Shown here piece by piece: positions 1 through 7,136 of a DNA stretch of 40,744 nt (within the stretch, counting starts at the first letter, position 1; each line of letters opens with the position of its first letter). Origin of the DNA: Holosporaceae bacterium. Lineage in GTDB: Bacteria > Pseudomonadota > Alphaproteobacteria > UBA3830. Under the pieces are notes generated by a model that was given only the letters and a program-made list of their open reading frames with translations, ran no database searches and had not been told where the DNA came from. A program made the translations under genes and the position numbers. The stretch spans positions 1-40,744 of the forward strand of contig JAIROP010000037.1 of NCBI GenBank assembly GCA_031257475.1, given 5' to 3'.

Positions 1-271
1 TCCCCCCGCTCCACATACATTCTCCCATAAATACTAAACCCATCCCATTAATAATCCACTAACCAAAACCGCACTCGCAGTAATAAATGCTCGCACACGG
101 CAGAGCAGCCTGGTATTTGGTTGACCTTCGGGCTTTTCCTCTTGGTCATGCGCAACTGCAGGGAATTCAACCCTTTAGGGATTAAATATTCCTGAGCCTA
201 AAGAATGTGAAACTTTTAAAACTTTACTTACCAAAATGCGATAAAATATTCTAGATGATCGGAGACAAAAT
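1..271. other. Upstream region without a recognisable gene
   Basis: I find no supported gene here. Short open stretches on the minus strand (roughly 22-177) lack a convincing start and resemble nothing I know. The first 16 bases look faintly like the 3' end of a tmRNA acceptor arm, but the rest would lie outside the window. The last part carries the ribosome binding site for the gspE-like gene: GGAGA at 261-265, six bases before the GTG at 272. Confidence 0.4.
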
Positions 272-1753
272 GTGGTGGGAGATTTTGCTCTCCGGGGCAT
301 TGGAGAAATACTGCTCAACAGGGGTTTGTTAACCCATGAGCAGATTGCCATCGCTCTGAGACAGCAGAAAAAATCAAAAATTTTATTCGGGCGCCTCGCT
401 GTAAACCTCGGTTTTTTACGGGAAAGCGATCTACTCAAAATTTTGTCCGAATTATATGCAATTGAGATAATTAGTCTCGAATTTCTGTATATAAACCAGG
501 AAATTTTGGGAGCAATTTCCCGTAAAACAGCCGAGAAGTACTTGGCCATTCCCTTTTTTGTTGACGACACCCGCGTAAAGATAGCTATGGCGGATCCCGG
601 AGATCTGAGAGCAATAGACGAAATCAATGTGTGCTTCAGGAATAAAAAAGTTGATTTTTTCATAGCTAAAGAATCTGAAATTCTAAGATTTTTGGAAATA
701 ATGAAATGCAACGGAGAGCTGAACGATCCTCTACTTTTATTGAATAAAATAATTTTTGACGGAGTGGAATCAAGAGCCAGCGATATTCACTTCGAACCGT
801 CGGAAAATTTGGTGCGTGTACGCCTGAGAATCGATGGGGTTCTCCACATTCTCAGAACAGTAGATTTGGATTCCTGGATGCGGATAAAATCCAAACTCAA
901 ACTGATATCTAATCTCAATATCACAGAAAATCGCCGTCCACAGAGCGGTCATACCCGTATTTACATGGCTGGAAGAACAATAGATTTAAGGATCTCTACC
1001 CACCCAGGAATTTTTGGAGAGAATTTCGTCATTAGGATTTTAGATCCTTCGAATGGTGTTAAATCATTGCTGGAATTAGAATTCTCTAACAATGATTTTC
1101 GATGGCTCAGGCGTGTAATTTCATTTCCAAGCGGTATGTTTTTAATTGTGGGACCAACTGGTTCTGGAAAAACCACAACTCTATACTCGCTACTGAGGGA
1201 GATAAATTCCACATCGGTTAATATAATGACACTGGAAGATCCAGTTGAATATCAAATAGATGGCGTGAAACAATTGGATCTACGGGAAGAGGGAATTCTT
1301 TCATTTTCCGATGGCGTGCGATCCATCCTCAGGCAAGATCCAGACGTTCTGCTTGTCGGAGAGATTCGGGATGAAGCCACAGCGTCAACAGCTATTCGCG
1401 CATCTCTAACGGGACGCCTAGTATTGGCAACATTGCATGCAGCAACTCCCGTCGAAGGCATAAGAAGGATGCAGGATCTGGGACTGAAGCTATCGGATTT
1501 CATTCCCAGCCTCATTGGCATTTTTTCTCAGCGTCTTGCACGTCGTCTCATCAATGGCAAGTATAAAGGGAGATTTCCTTTGACCGAATACATTTATTTT
1601 TCCAATGAATTGAAGAAAAATCTTTTGGAAAGCGGCGATATAACCATTTGCAGGGTCGACAAAACTTTTCAGGATTCCTGCAGAGAAGCTTTAAAGGAAA
1701 ACTTGACTGATCAGAGGGAAATCACGAGAGTTTTTGGTGATGCCTATATATAA
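272..1753 (+). CDS. gspE: GspE/PilB-type secretion ATPase
   Basis: This is the cytoplasmic hexameric ATPase that powers pseudopilus or pilus assembly in type II secretion/type IV pilus systems. The N-terminal ~130 residues form the GspE N-domain (repeating 'LGxLLxxxGLL'-like pattern). Walker A GPTGSGKT starts at residue 294, the Walker B region DPDVLLVGEIRD lies around residue 356, and a LATLHA His box follows near 387. The GTG start at 272 is supported by GGAGA at 261-265. Unusually, the C-terminal tetracysteine zinc-binding subdomain of GspE/PilB is missing: the arginine-rich QRLARRL segment (about residue 420) runs almost straight into the YKGRF segment that normally follows the CxxC pairs. 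The gene opens a four-gene overlapping cluster; gspF starts inside its last codons. Family assignment is firm; whether the machine is a T2SS or a T4P relative is not settled by this window. Confidence 0.93.
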   Translation: MVGDFALRGIGEILLNRGLLTHEQIAIALRQQKKSKILFGRLAVNLGFLRESDLLKILSELYAIEIISLEFLYINQEILGAISRKTAEKYLAIPFFVDDTRVKIAMADPGDLRAIDEINVCFRNKKVDFFIAKESEILRFLEIMKCNGELNDPLLLLNKIIFDGVESRASDIHFEPSENLVRVRLRIDGVLHILRTVDLDSWMRIKSKLKLISNLNITENRRPQSGHTRIYMAGRTIDLRISTHPGIFGENFVIRILDPSNGVKSLLELEFSNNDFRWLRRVISFPSGMFLIVGPTGSGKTTTLYSLLREINSTSVNIMTLEDPVEYQIDGVKQLDLREEGILSFSDGVRSILRQDPDVLLVGEIRDEATASTAIRASLTGRLVLATLHAATPVEGIRRMQDLGLKLSDFIPSLIGIFSQRLARRLINGKYKGRFPLTEYIYFSNELKKNLLESGDITICRVDKTFQDSCREALKENLTDQREITRVFGDAYI

Positions 1754-2903
1754 ATACAAAGTGTTGACGAAAGAAGGCCTAAAAAAGGAGGGAGCTATTC
1801 TGGCAGACAGCTATGAATGCGTCTACAAAATTCTTCGAACAAAAAATCATTGTCCTATGAAAATAAGAAAAGTATATTTTGCCTCTCAAAAAGTTAGTTT
1901 AGATGATTTGCTAACTTTTTTTCTCCATATAAATTTTCAACTGAAGTGCGGGGTAGGTATCAATGACGCCATAGAGTCTTTTACGGATTTTCAGGGAAAT
2001 GGAACTCTAAATGCAACACTGCTGAATATTTCTGATTCCGTAAAAAAAGGGGAAAGCATAGGAGAAGCATTTGAGAAAAATCACATTATCTTTGACAAAG
2101 TAACAGTTGGCCTACTGAAATCGGTGGAGAGCACTGGAAATACCCTGGAAATTATTTCAAACATTTTAAATTTTCTTCGCATGCAAATGGATTGGAAAAA
2201 TAACGTGAAACGGGCAATCGCCTATCCAATTTTCATAGTCATTGTCGCTTTTATCGTTCTGATTTTGGGAATAAATTTTCTCGGACCACAGGTCATATCT
2301 TTGTTACAGAGCCAGGGGGAAATTCCTCCGCTAACCCAATTTGCCCTAGAAATACTTCCAGAAATTTCCAAGATGTTGCTATTGTCCATGGTCATCTTAT
2401 CTATTCTGCCATGGACCCAGAGGGGAAGGGATTTCCTGCTGCGCTTGATGTTAAAATCCTCAACAATAGGCGGACTAATCGTAAAAATTTCCCTGTGGCA
2501 ATTTTGCAAAGTTTTGCACATAGCCCTGGATGCCAGATTAGATTTCCTGGAAGCTCTGGATCTAGCAATCAAAACCATAAAAATTCGTCCACTTCAGAGC
2601 GAATTGAAAAGCATCCGCAGCGATATAGTGGATGGATATCGAGTCTCGTCGTCATTTGCAAACGGACGTTTAATTCCTAAAGAAATTCTTATGGCAATCT
2701 ATGTGGGAGAAGAAGGAAATAGCCTCGCCGAGAGTTTGTTTCACATCAGTGAAAATCAATACAAGGAAATATTATTCGGCATCAAATCGTTGGGACAGGT
2801 ATTGAGTATCGGTCTGACAATTTTTACAGGCCTAATATTTATTTTTACTTTGTGTAGCCTTTTCTATCCAATCTACAATTATATTGAAATAGCAGGCCTA
2901 TGA
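1740..2903 (+). CDS. gspF: GspF/PilC-type inner-membrane platform protein
   Basis: Polytopic inner-membrane protein that couples the GspE ATPase to the growing pseudopilus. Two T2SSF domains are visible. Each ends in hydrophobic helices: one around AIAYPIFIVIVAFIVLILG, another around MLLLSMVILSILPW, and a last one near the C-terminus (SIGLTIFTGLIFIFTL). The length (387 residues from this start) is normal for the family. The frame is open from 1734 with TTG and GTG codons, but ATG at 1740 fits the family N-terminus (MPIYKYKVL) best. It overlaps the end of gspE by 14 bases, and its own stop overlaps the next start as ATGA, so the four genes are probably translated as a coupled unit. Confidence 0.92.
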   Translation: MPIYKYKVLTKEGLKKEGAILADSYECVYKILRTKNHCPMKIRKVYFASQKVSLDDLLTFFLHINFQLKCGVGINDAIESFTDFQGNGTLNATLLNISDSVKKGESIGEAFEKNHIIFDKVTVGLLKSVESTGNTLEIISNILNFLRMQMDWKNNVKRAIAYPIFIVIVAFIVLILGINFLGPQVISLLQSQGEIPPLTQFALEILPEISKMLLLSMVILSILPWTQRGRDFLLRLMLKSSTIGGLIVKISLWQFCKVLHIALDARLDFLEALDLAIKTIKIRPLQSELKSIRSDIVDGYRVSSSFANGRLIPKEILMAIYVGEEGNSLAESLFHISENQYKEILFGIKSLGQVLSIGLTIFTGLIFIFTLCSLFYPIYNYIEIAGL

Positions 2904-3922
2904 TGTATGTTTTGGATAGTCGTGAAGTGGAATTTGATCTGGAAAAACTGAACAATTGTCATCTATGGGACGCCTATGAAGTTTTAAGGTGTAGGAAAAA
3001 AATACTAACCACAAATGAAAGAGCCTATCTAATTTTCGGCGATTCCAGAAATATATTTCGCAGGAGTTTTTTCTACCTACAGATTGTCAAGCTGCCCCCG
3101 AACATTTGCCTGGACGACGAGGTGTTTTTGGTCGAGAATGTCGTCGAGGCCTTTTGCAACGACATTAGCAAAATAAATGAACAGGATTGGTGGCTCTGTG
3201 CGGCCCTCAATCAATCCAGGAGTGATCTAAGAATAATCGCAGGCATCGGAAAAGGCATTCTGCTGTCACGATTTTTACCGCCGAATTCCAACGGATCGCA
3301 GGAGGTTTTCAAAACCATAACGTATCTCCAAAGGTTTGGTCTGGGAAAACATATAAAAATTTTCTCATCCCTAGATGTTAAAATCAATGAAACTGTGGAC
3401 TATGAAAAGATCAGCTTTGAGAAATTACCTGAAGAATTCAGGTTTCACGGTCTAAAATCTATCAGTCGTTCCAGTAATTATTGGGAAAAATATCTATCCA
3501 ACGAAGTTTTTTATCCTGTTTTGCTAGTCTTATCGTTGGCTCTGCTCGCGATATGCTATCACATCGAGGACCAGCGTCAGCTTGTTGAATCTCTGAAAAA
3601 TAACGTCCGTGTCGTTACAAAAAATATGGAATTGGAAATAAATGGCAAAAATTTTTCCATAACAAAACAGTTTACTGATCTACTGCGAGAATCCTTTCTT
3701 CCTCTGCAACTGCTAAAAAAGGCCCATGATCTGTGTAAAAAACATAATATTTCCATCGAACAATTATCTCTGGAGAAAAATCAAATAAAAATCAAAACAT
3801 TGCTTGATAATACTTTGGTAAACGATTTAAAATCCTCCTGTCATTTGGAGCAAATATTCCAAGAAGAATACGAGGAACTTGAATCAAATAAAAAAAGGGT
3901 GGTTGTTTTATGTATAAAATAG
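2900..3922 (+). CDS. GspL/PilM-PilN-like bitopic assembly protein
   Basis: The sequence shows a cytoplasmic part of about 200 residues, a single hydrophobic helix at about residues 203-221 (VFYPVLLVLSLALLAICY), then about 115 predicted periplasmic residues rich in charged, coiled-coil-like segments. That topology, and the position directly after gspE-gspF, match GspL (or a PilM-PilN equivalent), the protein that tethers the ATPase to the membrane. Sequence similarity alone is weak: I see no clear actin-like ATPase motifs in the cytoplasmic part. The start ATG overlaps the gspF stop (ATGA at 2900-2903). A second in-frame ATG follows immediately at 2903. The function is assigned by context and topology. 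Confidence 0.6.
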   Translation: MMYVLDSREVEFDLEKLNNCHLWDAYEVLRCRKKILTTNERAYLIFGDSRNIFRRSFFYLQIVKLPPNICLDDEVFLVENVVEAFCNDISKINEQDWWLCAALNQSRSDLRIIAGIGKGILLSRFLPPNSNGSQEVFKTITYLQRFGLGKHIKIFSSLDVKINETVDYEKISFEKLPEEFRFHGLKSISRSSNYWEKYLSNEVFYPVLLVLSLALLAICYHIEDQRQLVESLKNNVRVVTKNMELEINGKNFSITKQFTDLLRESFLPLQLLKKAHDLCKKHNISIEQLSLEKNQIKIKTLLDNTLVNDLKSSCHLEQIFQEEYEELESNKKRVVVLCIK

Positions 3923-4599
3923 GCGCCCTGGTCCTGTTGACGACGATTCTTATCATAAAAATGGTGGAGCTGGATCAAATTGAAGATCAAAAAATTGATT
4001 TGCAGTCGATGAAAAATTCCATTGAGGCTTTCGCCAAGGGAATCAGAATCTGCGATTTTTCGTTTATAAAATCAAAGGAAAAAATTTTTGAGAATGAAGA
4101 CAATCCCAGGGAGATCATTGGAAAAATTTCCAAGAAGTTAAATATCCCAAAATTGTTGATGAAGCACGGTTCCTTTCCCGAGGAAATAAAAATCACGGTC
4201 AATCAAGAGAGAAAAATTTACGCTTTTGTTGAGGGATTGATTTTTGAGCTACCAGGAATAGTGCGAATTGAATCTTTGAACATATCACAAATCGATCAGA
4301 AGAAAGAGTTCACTGCTCTGATTCGTCTGAAAGCCCACCGGTTTAAGGAACAACCTATGGTTCGTATAAAACCTGATGAACGGCGGTGTATATCCATTAA
4401 TTTTTTTGAGAAAGCAAAACCGCACAGATTACTGGGCATAACAGGCAGCTCCAAAGCGTATGTGGATAACAAATGGTTAAGCGTTGGGGATACGGTAGAC
4501 AACGACGAGCACCGAATCAGCAGGGTCGGGCCAAATTTCATCGAAATACAGGATCGTGACTTTAACACACAGCGCCTAAAACTCGGCGCTAGCTGGTAG
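3910..4599 (+). CDS. GspM/PilO-like protein with C-terminal GspC/PilP-like domain
   Basis: An N-terminal membrane anchor (residues about 3-20) is followed by a periplasmic GspM/PilO-like alpha/beta region. The last ~60 residues (about 170-229, HRLLGITGSSKAYV then KWLSVGDTV and FIEIQD) have the short-strand pattern of the GspC homology region/PilP domain, which in type II and type IV systems contacts the outer-membrane secretin. The single protein may therefore do the work usually split between GspM (or PilO) and GspC (or PilP). It overlaps the preceding gene by 13 bases and is the last gene of the cluster. No secretin, major pseudopilin or prepilin peptidase is present in this window. The assignment rests on topology, position and the C-terminal pattern. 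Confidence 0.55.
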   Translation: MYKIGALVLLTTILIIKMVELDQIEDQKIDLQSMKNSIEAFAKGIRICDFSFIKSKEKIFENEDNPREIIGKISKKLNIPKLLMKHGSFPEEIKITVNQERKIYAFVEGLIFELPGIVRIESLNISQIDQKKEFTALIRLKAHRFKEQPMVRIKPDERRCISINFFEKAKPHRLLGITGSSKAYVDNKWLSVGDTVDNDEHRISRVGPNFIEIQDRDFNTQRLKLGASW

Positions 4600-5023
4600 G
4601 CTGCAACAGAGAAGTAAGGAAAGAGGCTATTCTTCTATTAACCGTGTTTGTTTATTAGTTTTTGCCAATTTTTGACTCTCAAGTTTGAGATGCTCCAAGG
4701 CACGGAAAATTATTATTGAACATGGTTAATCCATCCATGTGTTTCGGATCGCACTGGAATAAATCAGGTGAAATTCCTTCTGATGTGGTCAACGGCCTAC
4801 GGAGGAAATTTCCAACCAAATATTCCAAAAAACGTTCGCCATTTCCGCAATAAATCCCTCCGAAAATGCAAAACATGCCCTACGTCAGGTTGCTATCTAT
4901 TGTCTTGCCGCAACCGTTGTCTAATTGGTCTTTTCGAAATCGACTATGCATGATCTCAGTTTATGTATTGACTTTTTTAAAATCCTATGTCATTGCCTGG
5001 CAATTGCAGTTGATGAGGAGAGC
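4600..5023. other. Intergenic stretch, possible decayed sequence
   Basis: About 420 bases follow the secretion cluster. Short open frames exist on both strands (plus 4768-4953, minus 4679-4876) but neither resembles a known family, and they overlap each other. I see no tRNA, convincing terminator or repeat copy. The region could hold the promoter of the following genes or the remains of a lost gene. Confidence 0.3.
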
Positions 5024-5302
5024 ATGAACAGAGAAGACTGGGGCATTAAGAGGAGCTGTCTGTGTTGTGGAATTCGCTTTTATGACTTTTACAAATCTCC
5101 CATAGTATGTCCAGAATGCAACGGAGTGTTTGATCCGGACTATTTGCCAAAGAAAAAGGGAAAAAGTATCCAGGAGAAGCGTGACAACGTTGTAGATGAC
5201 ATAGATGTTGGTGTCGACGATGACGATATGATCGATGAAACTGCCAACGATCTAAATACCGAAGAGGACGGGATAGCTCTGGATGATGATGGGAAAAATT
5301 AG
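5024..5302 (+). CDS. FYDLN-acid family protein (TIGR02300)
   Basis: Small conserved alphaproteobacterial protein of unknown function. The N-terminal half has the family hallmarks: GIKRSCLCCG, the FYDFYK variant of the FYDLN motif, then IVCPECNGVFDP. The two CxxC pairs suggest a small zinc ribbon. The C-terminal half is a run of aspartates and glutamates (DDIDVGVDDDDM and onward), as in the rest of the family. The frame is open from 4925, but the extra 33 residues are not family-like; ATG 5024 has GAGGAG just upstream and begins MNREDWGIKR, so I prefer it (92 residues). The end overlaps the start of the DUF2155 gene by 20 bases. Confidence 0.85.
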   Translation: MNREDWGIKRSCLCCGIRFYDFYKSPIVCPECNGVFDPDYLPKKKGKSIQEKRDNVVDDIDVGVDDDDMIDETANDLNTEEDGIALDDDGKN

Positions 5303-5837
5303 TCGCAGTTTCTTGGCCATCATGAGACCGTTGCTTGACGGATCTTTTCCACAATCGACTTCGTCGGATGCGCTGCTCAGATCCTCATGTACAAGTAGTA
5401 CGCTGCGGTCCTGCGCTGTGCTCCTCCTTGTTCTTGCAGAAAACATCTCATCATGCAATGGTCTCATCATGTCCGTCGCGGTGGTTGCAAGCGGCGCAGA
5501 TGAGAGGGTGACCCAGGATGATGATCCTGTGGAGGAACCATCCATCTGGGAATCTGAGCCTATTGAAGTGGACAATGCGAACCTGCAGATTCTTGATAAG
5601 GTCAGCGGTAAGGTCTACAGGGAAAATCTGAAGCTAAATACTCCGAGAAGTTTTGGTTCCATCGAGCTAAGACTCAAAAGATGCTTCAGGAATTCTCCGG
5701 AAGATGAAAATGAGGTTTTTGCATTTGTTGAAATAACAGAAGGGAAGCGGGTAATTTTTGCCGACTGGCTTTTCGCTTCTTCGCCGTCTGTAAATCTATT
5801 CTCCCATCCCATATACGATATCAGAGTAGAGTTTTAG
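5283..5837 (+). CDS. DUF2155 secreted protein carrying an in-frame inserted repeat
   Basis: The C-terminal ~85 residues match DUF2155, an alphaproteobacterial exported protein family: LQILDKVSGKV, FGSIELRLKRC, then the signature FADWLFASSPS and HPIYDIRV ending. The N-terminus is unusual. Residues 15-63 are encoded by a 140-bp repeat plus its 7-bp target duplication (see separate entry). Without it the protein would begin MMMGKISRSFLAIM-SVAVVASGA-DE, a classical signal peptide with a basic n-region, hydrophobic core and A-S-G-A cleavage site. With it the frame stays open, and the insert supplies its own hydrophobic stretch (CAVLLLVLA). It is unclear whether export survives or whether translation begins at the downstream ATG at 5469. 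The stop is followed directly by dusB. The function of the family is not established. Confidence 0.85.
   Translation: MMMGKISRSFLAIMRPLLDGSFPQSTSSDALLRSSCTSSTLRSCAVLLLVLAENISSCNGLIMSVAVVASGADERVTQDDDPVEEPSIWESEPIEVDNANLQILDKVSGKVYRENLKLNTPRSFGSIELRLKRCFRNSPEDENEVFAFVEITEGKRVIFADWLFASSPSVNLFSHPIYDIRVEF
5325..5464 (+). repeat. Palindromic insertion element, copy 1 (inside DUF2155 gene)
   Basis: A 140-bp element is bounded by terminal inverted repeats: AGACCGTTGCTTGA at 5325-5338 and TCATGCAATGGTCT at 5451-5464, complementary except for two positions. It is flanked by a perfect 7-bp direct repeat CATCATG (5318-5324 and 5465-5471), the expected target-site duplication. Element plus one duplication is 147 bp, exactly 49 codons without a stop, so the host frame is preserved. 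A diverged second copy lies at 39617-39744 in the same orientation. It has no transposase and behaves like a MITE. It also resembles in size and habit the Rickettsia palindromic elements, which insert in frame into genes, though I cannot show sequence relatedness to those. Confidence 0.85.
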
Positions 5838-6857
5838 ATGTCGCTCGAGGAATGTCTGTCGGACAATCGCATTCCGGTTTTTCTGGCTCCGATGGCCGGT
5901 ATTACAGATACACCGTTCAGAGATCTGGTTAGCAGGTTTGGCGTTACAGCCGTTGTATCCGAAATGGTTTCCAGTGAAGCCATGGTGAGATCGAGGCACA
6001 GGGTCTATAAAAGATCCACATATGGAAGTTCCATCCAAATTATCCAGCTTGTTGGAATAAGTCCTCAGCGCATGGCTGAGTCAGCCATAATCAGCGAGGA
6101 TCTTGGGGTAGACGCTATCGACATAAACATGGGCTGTCCAGCTCGCAAAGTGGTATCCGGAAATTCTGGAGCGGCTCTGATGAGAGACGAAGATTTGGCT
6201 GTAAAAATAGCAGAATCCGTCGTGAAAGCGGTGAAAATTCCTGTCACGCTAAAGATGCGTCTTGGTTGGGATGACGAACATAGGAACCATTTATCTCTGG
6301 CTAAAAAATTTGAGGAAGTTGGTATTAAAATGCTGGCGATTCATTGTCGGACACGCAGTCAGATGTACGGAGGAAAAGCCAACTGGCTGGCCATTGCAGA
6401 ACTCAGAAATGCCGTCAAAATTCCATATCTGTGCAACGGGGATATAAAATCACCAGAGGATGCGGTTTGTGCGCTGGAAAAATCACTCGCCCACGGGGTA
6501 ATGGTTGGTAGAGCAGTCCTCGGAAAGCCGTGGCTTCCGAATCAGATAATACAGCTCCTCGATGGACAAAAAATTATCCAGACACCATCCATTGTGCAGC
6601 AGTTTCATATAATTATGGAGCATTTCCAATCTGTTTTGGATTTTTATGGTATTCCACAGGGCATCAAAATATTTCGAAAGCATTTCTGTTGGTACAGCGG
6701 TGGACTGAGCGGATCTGCATGTTTCCGCGAAAATATAAATCATGTCGAGGATCTTAATTCCATAAAAAACTATGTGGAAGACTTTTATGAAAGGCATTTT
6801 CAAGATATCCTATATTCCGAAAAGGAAGTTTTATGTCTCTCGAAACAAGAAATCTAG
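5838..6857 (+). CDS. dusB: tRNA-dihydrouridine synthase B
   Basis: FMN- and NADPH-dependent reductase that makes dihydrouridine in the tRNA D-loop. The TIM-barrel signature APMAGITDTPFRDL is at residues 17-30, and the proton-donor cysteine is C100 in DINMGCPARKV. KMRLGW and the IHCRTRSQMYGG segment that lines the FMN site follow. The length (339) is normal. ATG 5838 follows the DUF2155 stop with no gap, and the 3' end overlaps the Fis-like gene by 25 bases. In alphaproteobacteria dusB usually precedes ntrB-ntrC-ntrY-ntrX; here ntrB is gone and only a Fis-sized piece stands in for ntrC. Confidence 0.95.
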   Translation: MSLEECLSDNRIPVFLAPMAGITDTPFRDLVSRFGVTAVVSEMVSSEAMVRSRHRVYKRSTYGSSIQIIQLVGISPQRMAESAIISEDLGVDAIDINMGCPARKVVSGNSGAALMRDEDLAVKIAESVVKAVKIPVTLKMRLGWDDEHRNHLSLAKKFEEVGIKMLAIHCRTRSQMYGGKANWLAIAELRNAVKIPYLCNGDIKSPEDAVCALEKSLAHGVMVGRAVLGKPWLPNQIIQLLDGQKIIQTPSIVQQFHIIMEHFQSVLDFYGIPQGIKIFRKHFCWYSGGLSGSACFRENINHVEDLNSIKNYVEDFYERHFQDILYSEKEVLCLSKQEI

Positions 6858-7096
6858 GAGTTGGTTTTTCCAAAATGATGGAGGAGTACCTCGAAGAATA
6901 TTTTGCATTTCATCAGGGGGATGATATTCCTCCGGGGTTGTACCATCGGGTTTTGGACGAAGTGGAGCAAACGCTATTTAAGGTGGCGCTGAAATATTCC
7001 AAGGGAAATAATCTCAAAGCTGCTCAAATTCTCGGCATAAATCGCAATACTCTGCGCAGAAAAATCGGGAAAAGTCGAGGGGAAGAGAATATTTAG
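6833..7096 (+). CDS. Stand-alone Fis/NtrC-C-terminal type DNA-binding protein
   Basis: 87-residue protein consisting only of a Fis-type DNA-binding domain. The core LYHRVLDEVEQTLFKVAL is followed by the helix-turn-helix segment AAQILGINRNTLRRKI (about residues 64-79). It matches both E. coli Fis and the C-terminal domain of NtrC. It starts inside dusB, with AAGGAAG just ahead of the ATG, and is followed by ntrY, so by position it is what remains of ntrC after loss of its receiver and AAA+ domains, with ntrB also gone. The result mimics the gammaproteobacterial dusB-fis operon. I infer a dimeric nucleoid-associated or regulatory DNA-binding role. Gene identity (ntrC remnant rather than a true fis) is an inference from neighbours. 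Confidence 0.8.
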   Translation: MSLETRNLGVGFSKMMEEYLEEYFAFHQGDDIPPGLYHRVLDEVEQTLFKVALKYSKGNNLKAAQILGINRNTLRRKIGKSRGEENI

Positions 7097-7136
7097 TCTT
7101 CTTAATAGGATATTATTCTTTTTCAGAAAACCTGGT

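Noticed and set aside
1-16. Possible 3' end of a tmRNA (ssrA) at the window edge
   Set aside because: Only a few bases resemble a tmRNA acceptor end, no encoded CCA follows, and the rest would be outside the window.
175-711. Minus-strand open frame of 178 codons opposite gspE
   Set aside because: It lies antisense to a clear GspE N-domain and has no family resemblance.
4679-4876. Minus-strand open frame of 65 codons between the secretion cluster and the FYDLN-acid gene
   Set aside because: It overlaps another frame on the plus strand, has no recognised domain, and has no clear ribosome binding site.
4768-4953. Plus-strand open frame of 61 codons
   Set aside because: Its composition is not protein-like for this genome, and it overlaps the better-supported non-coding reading.
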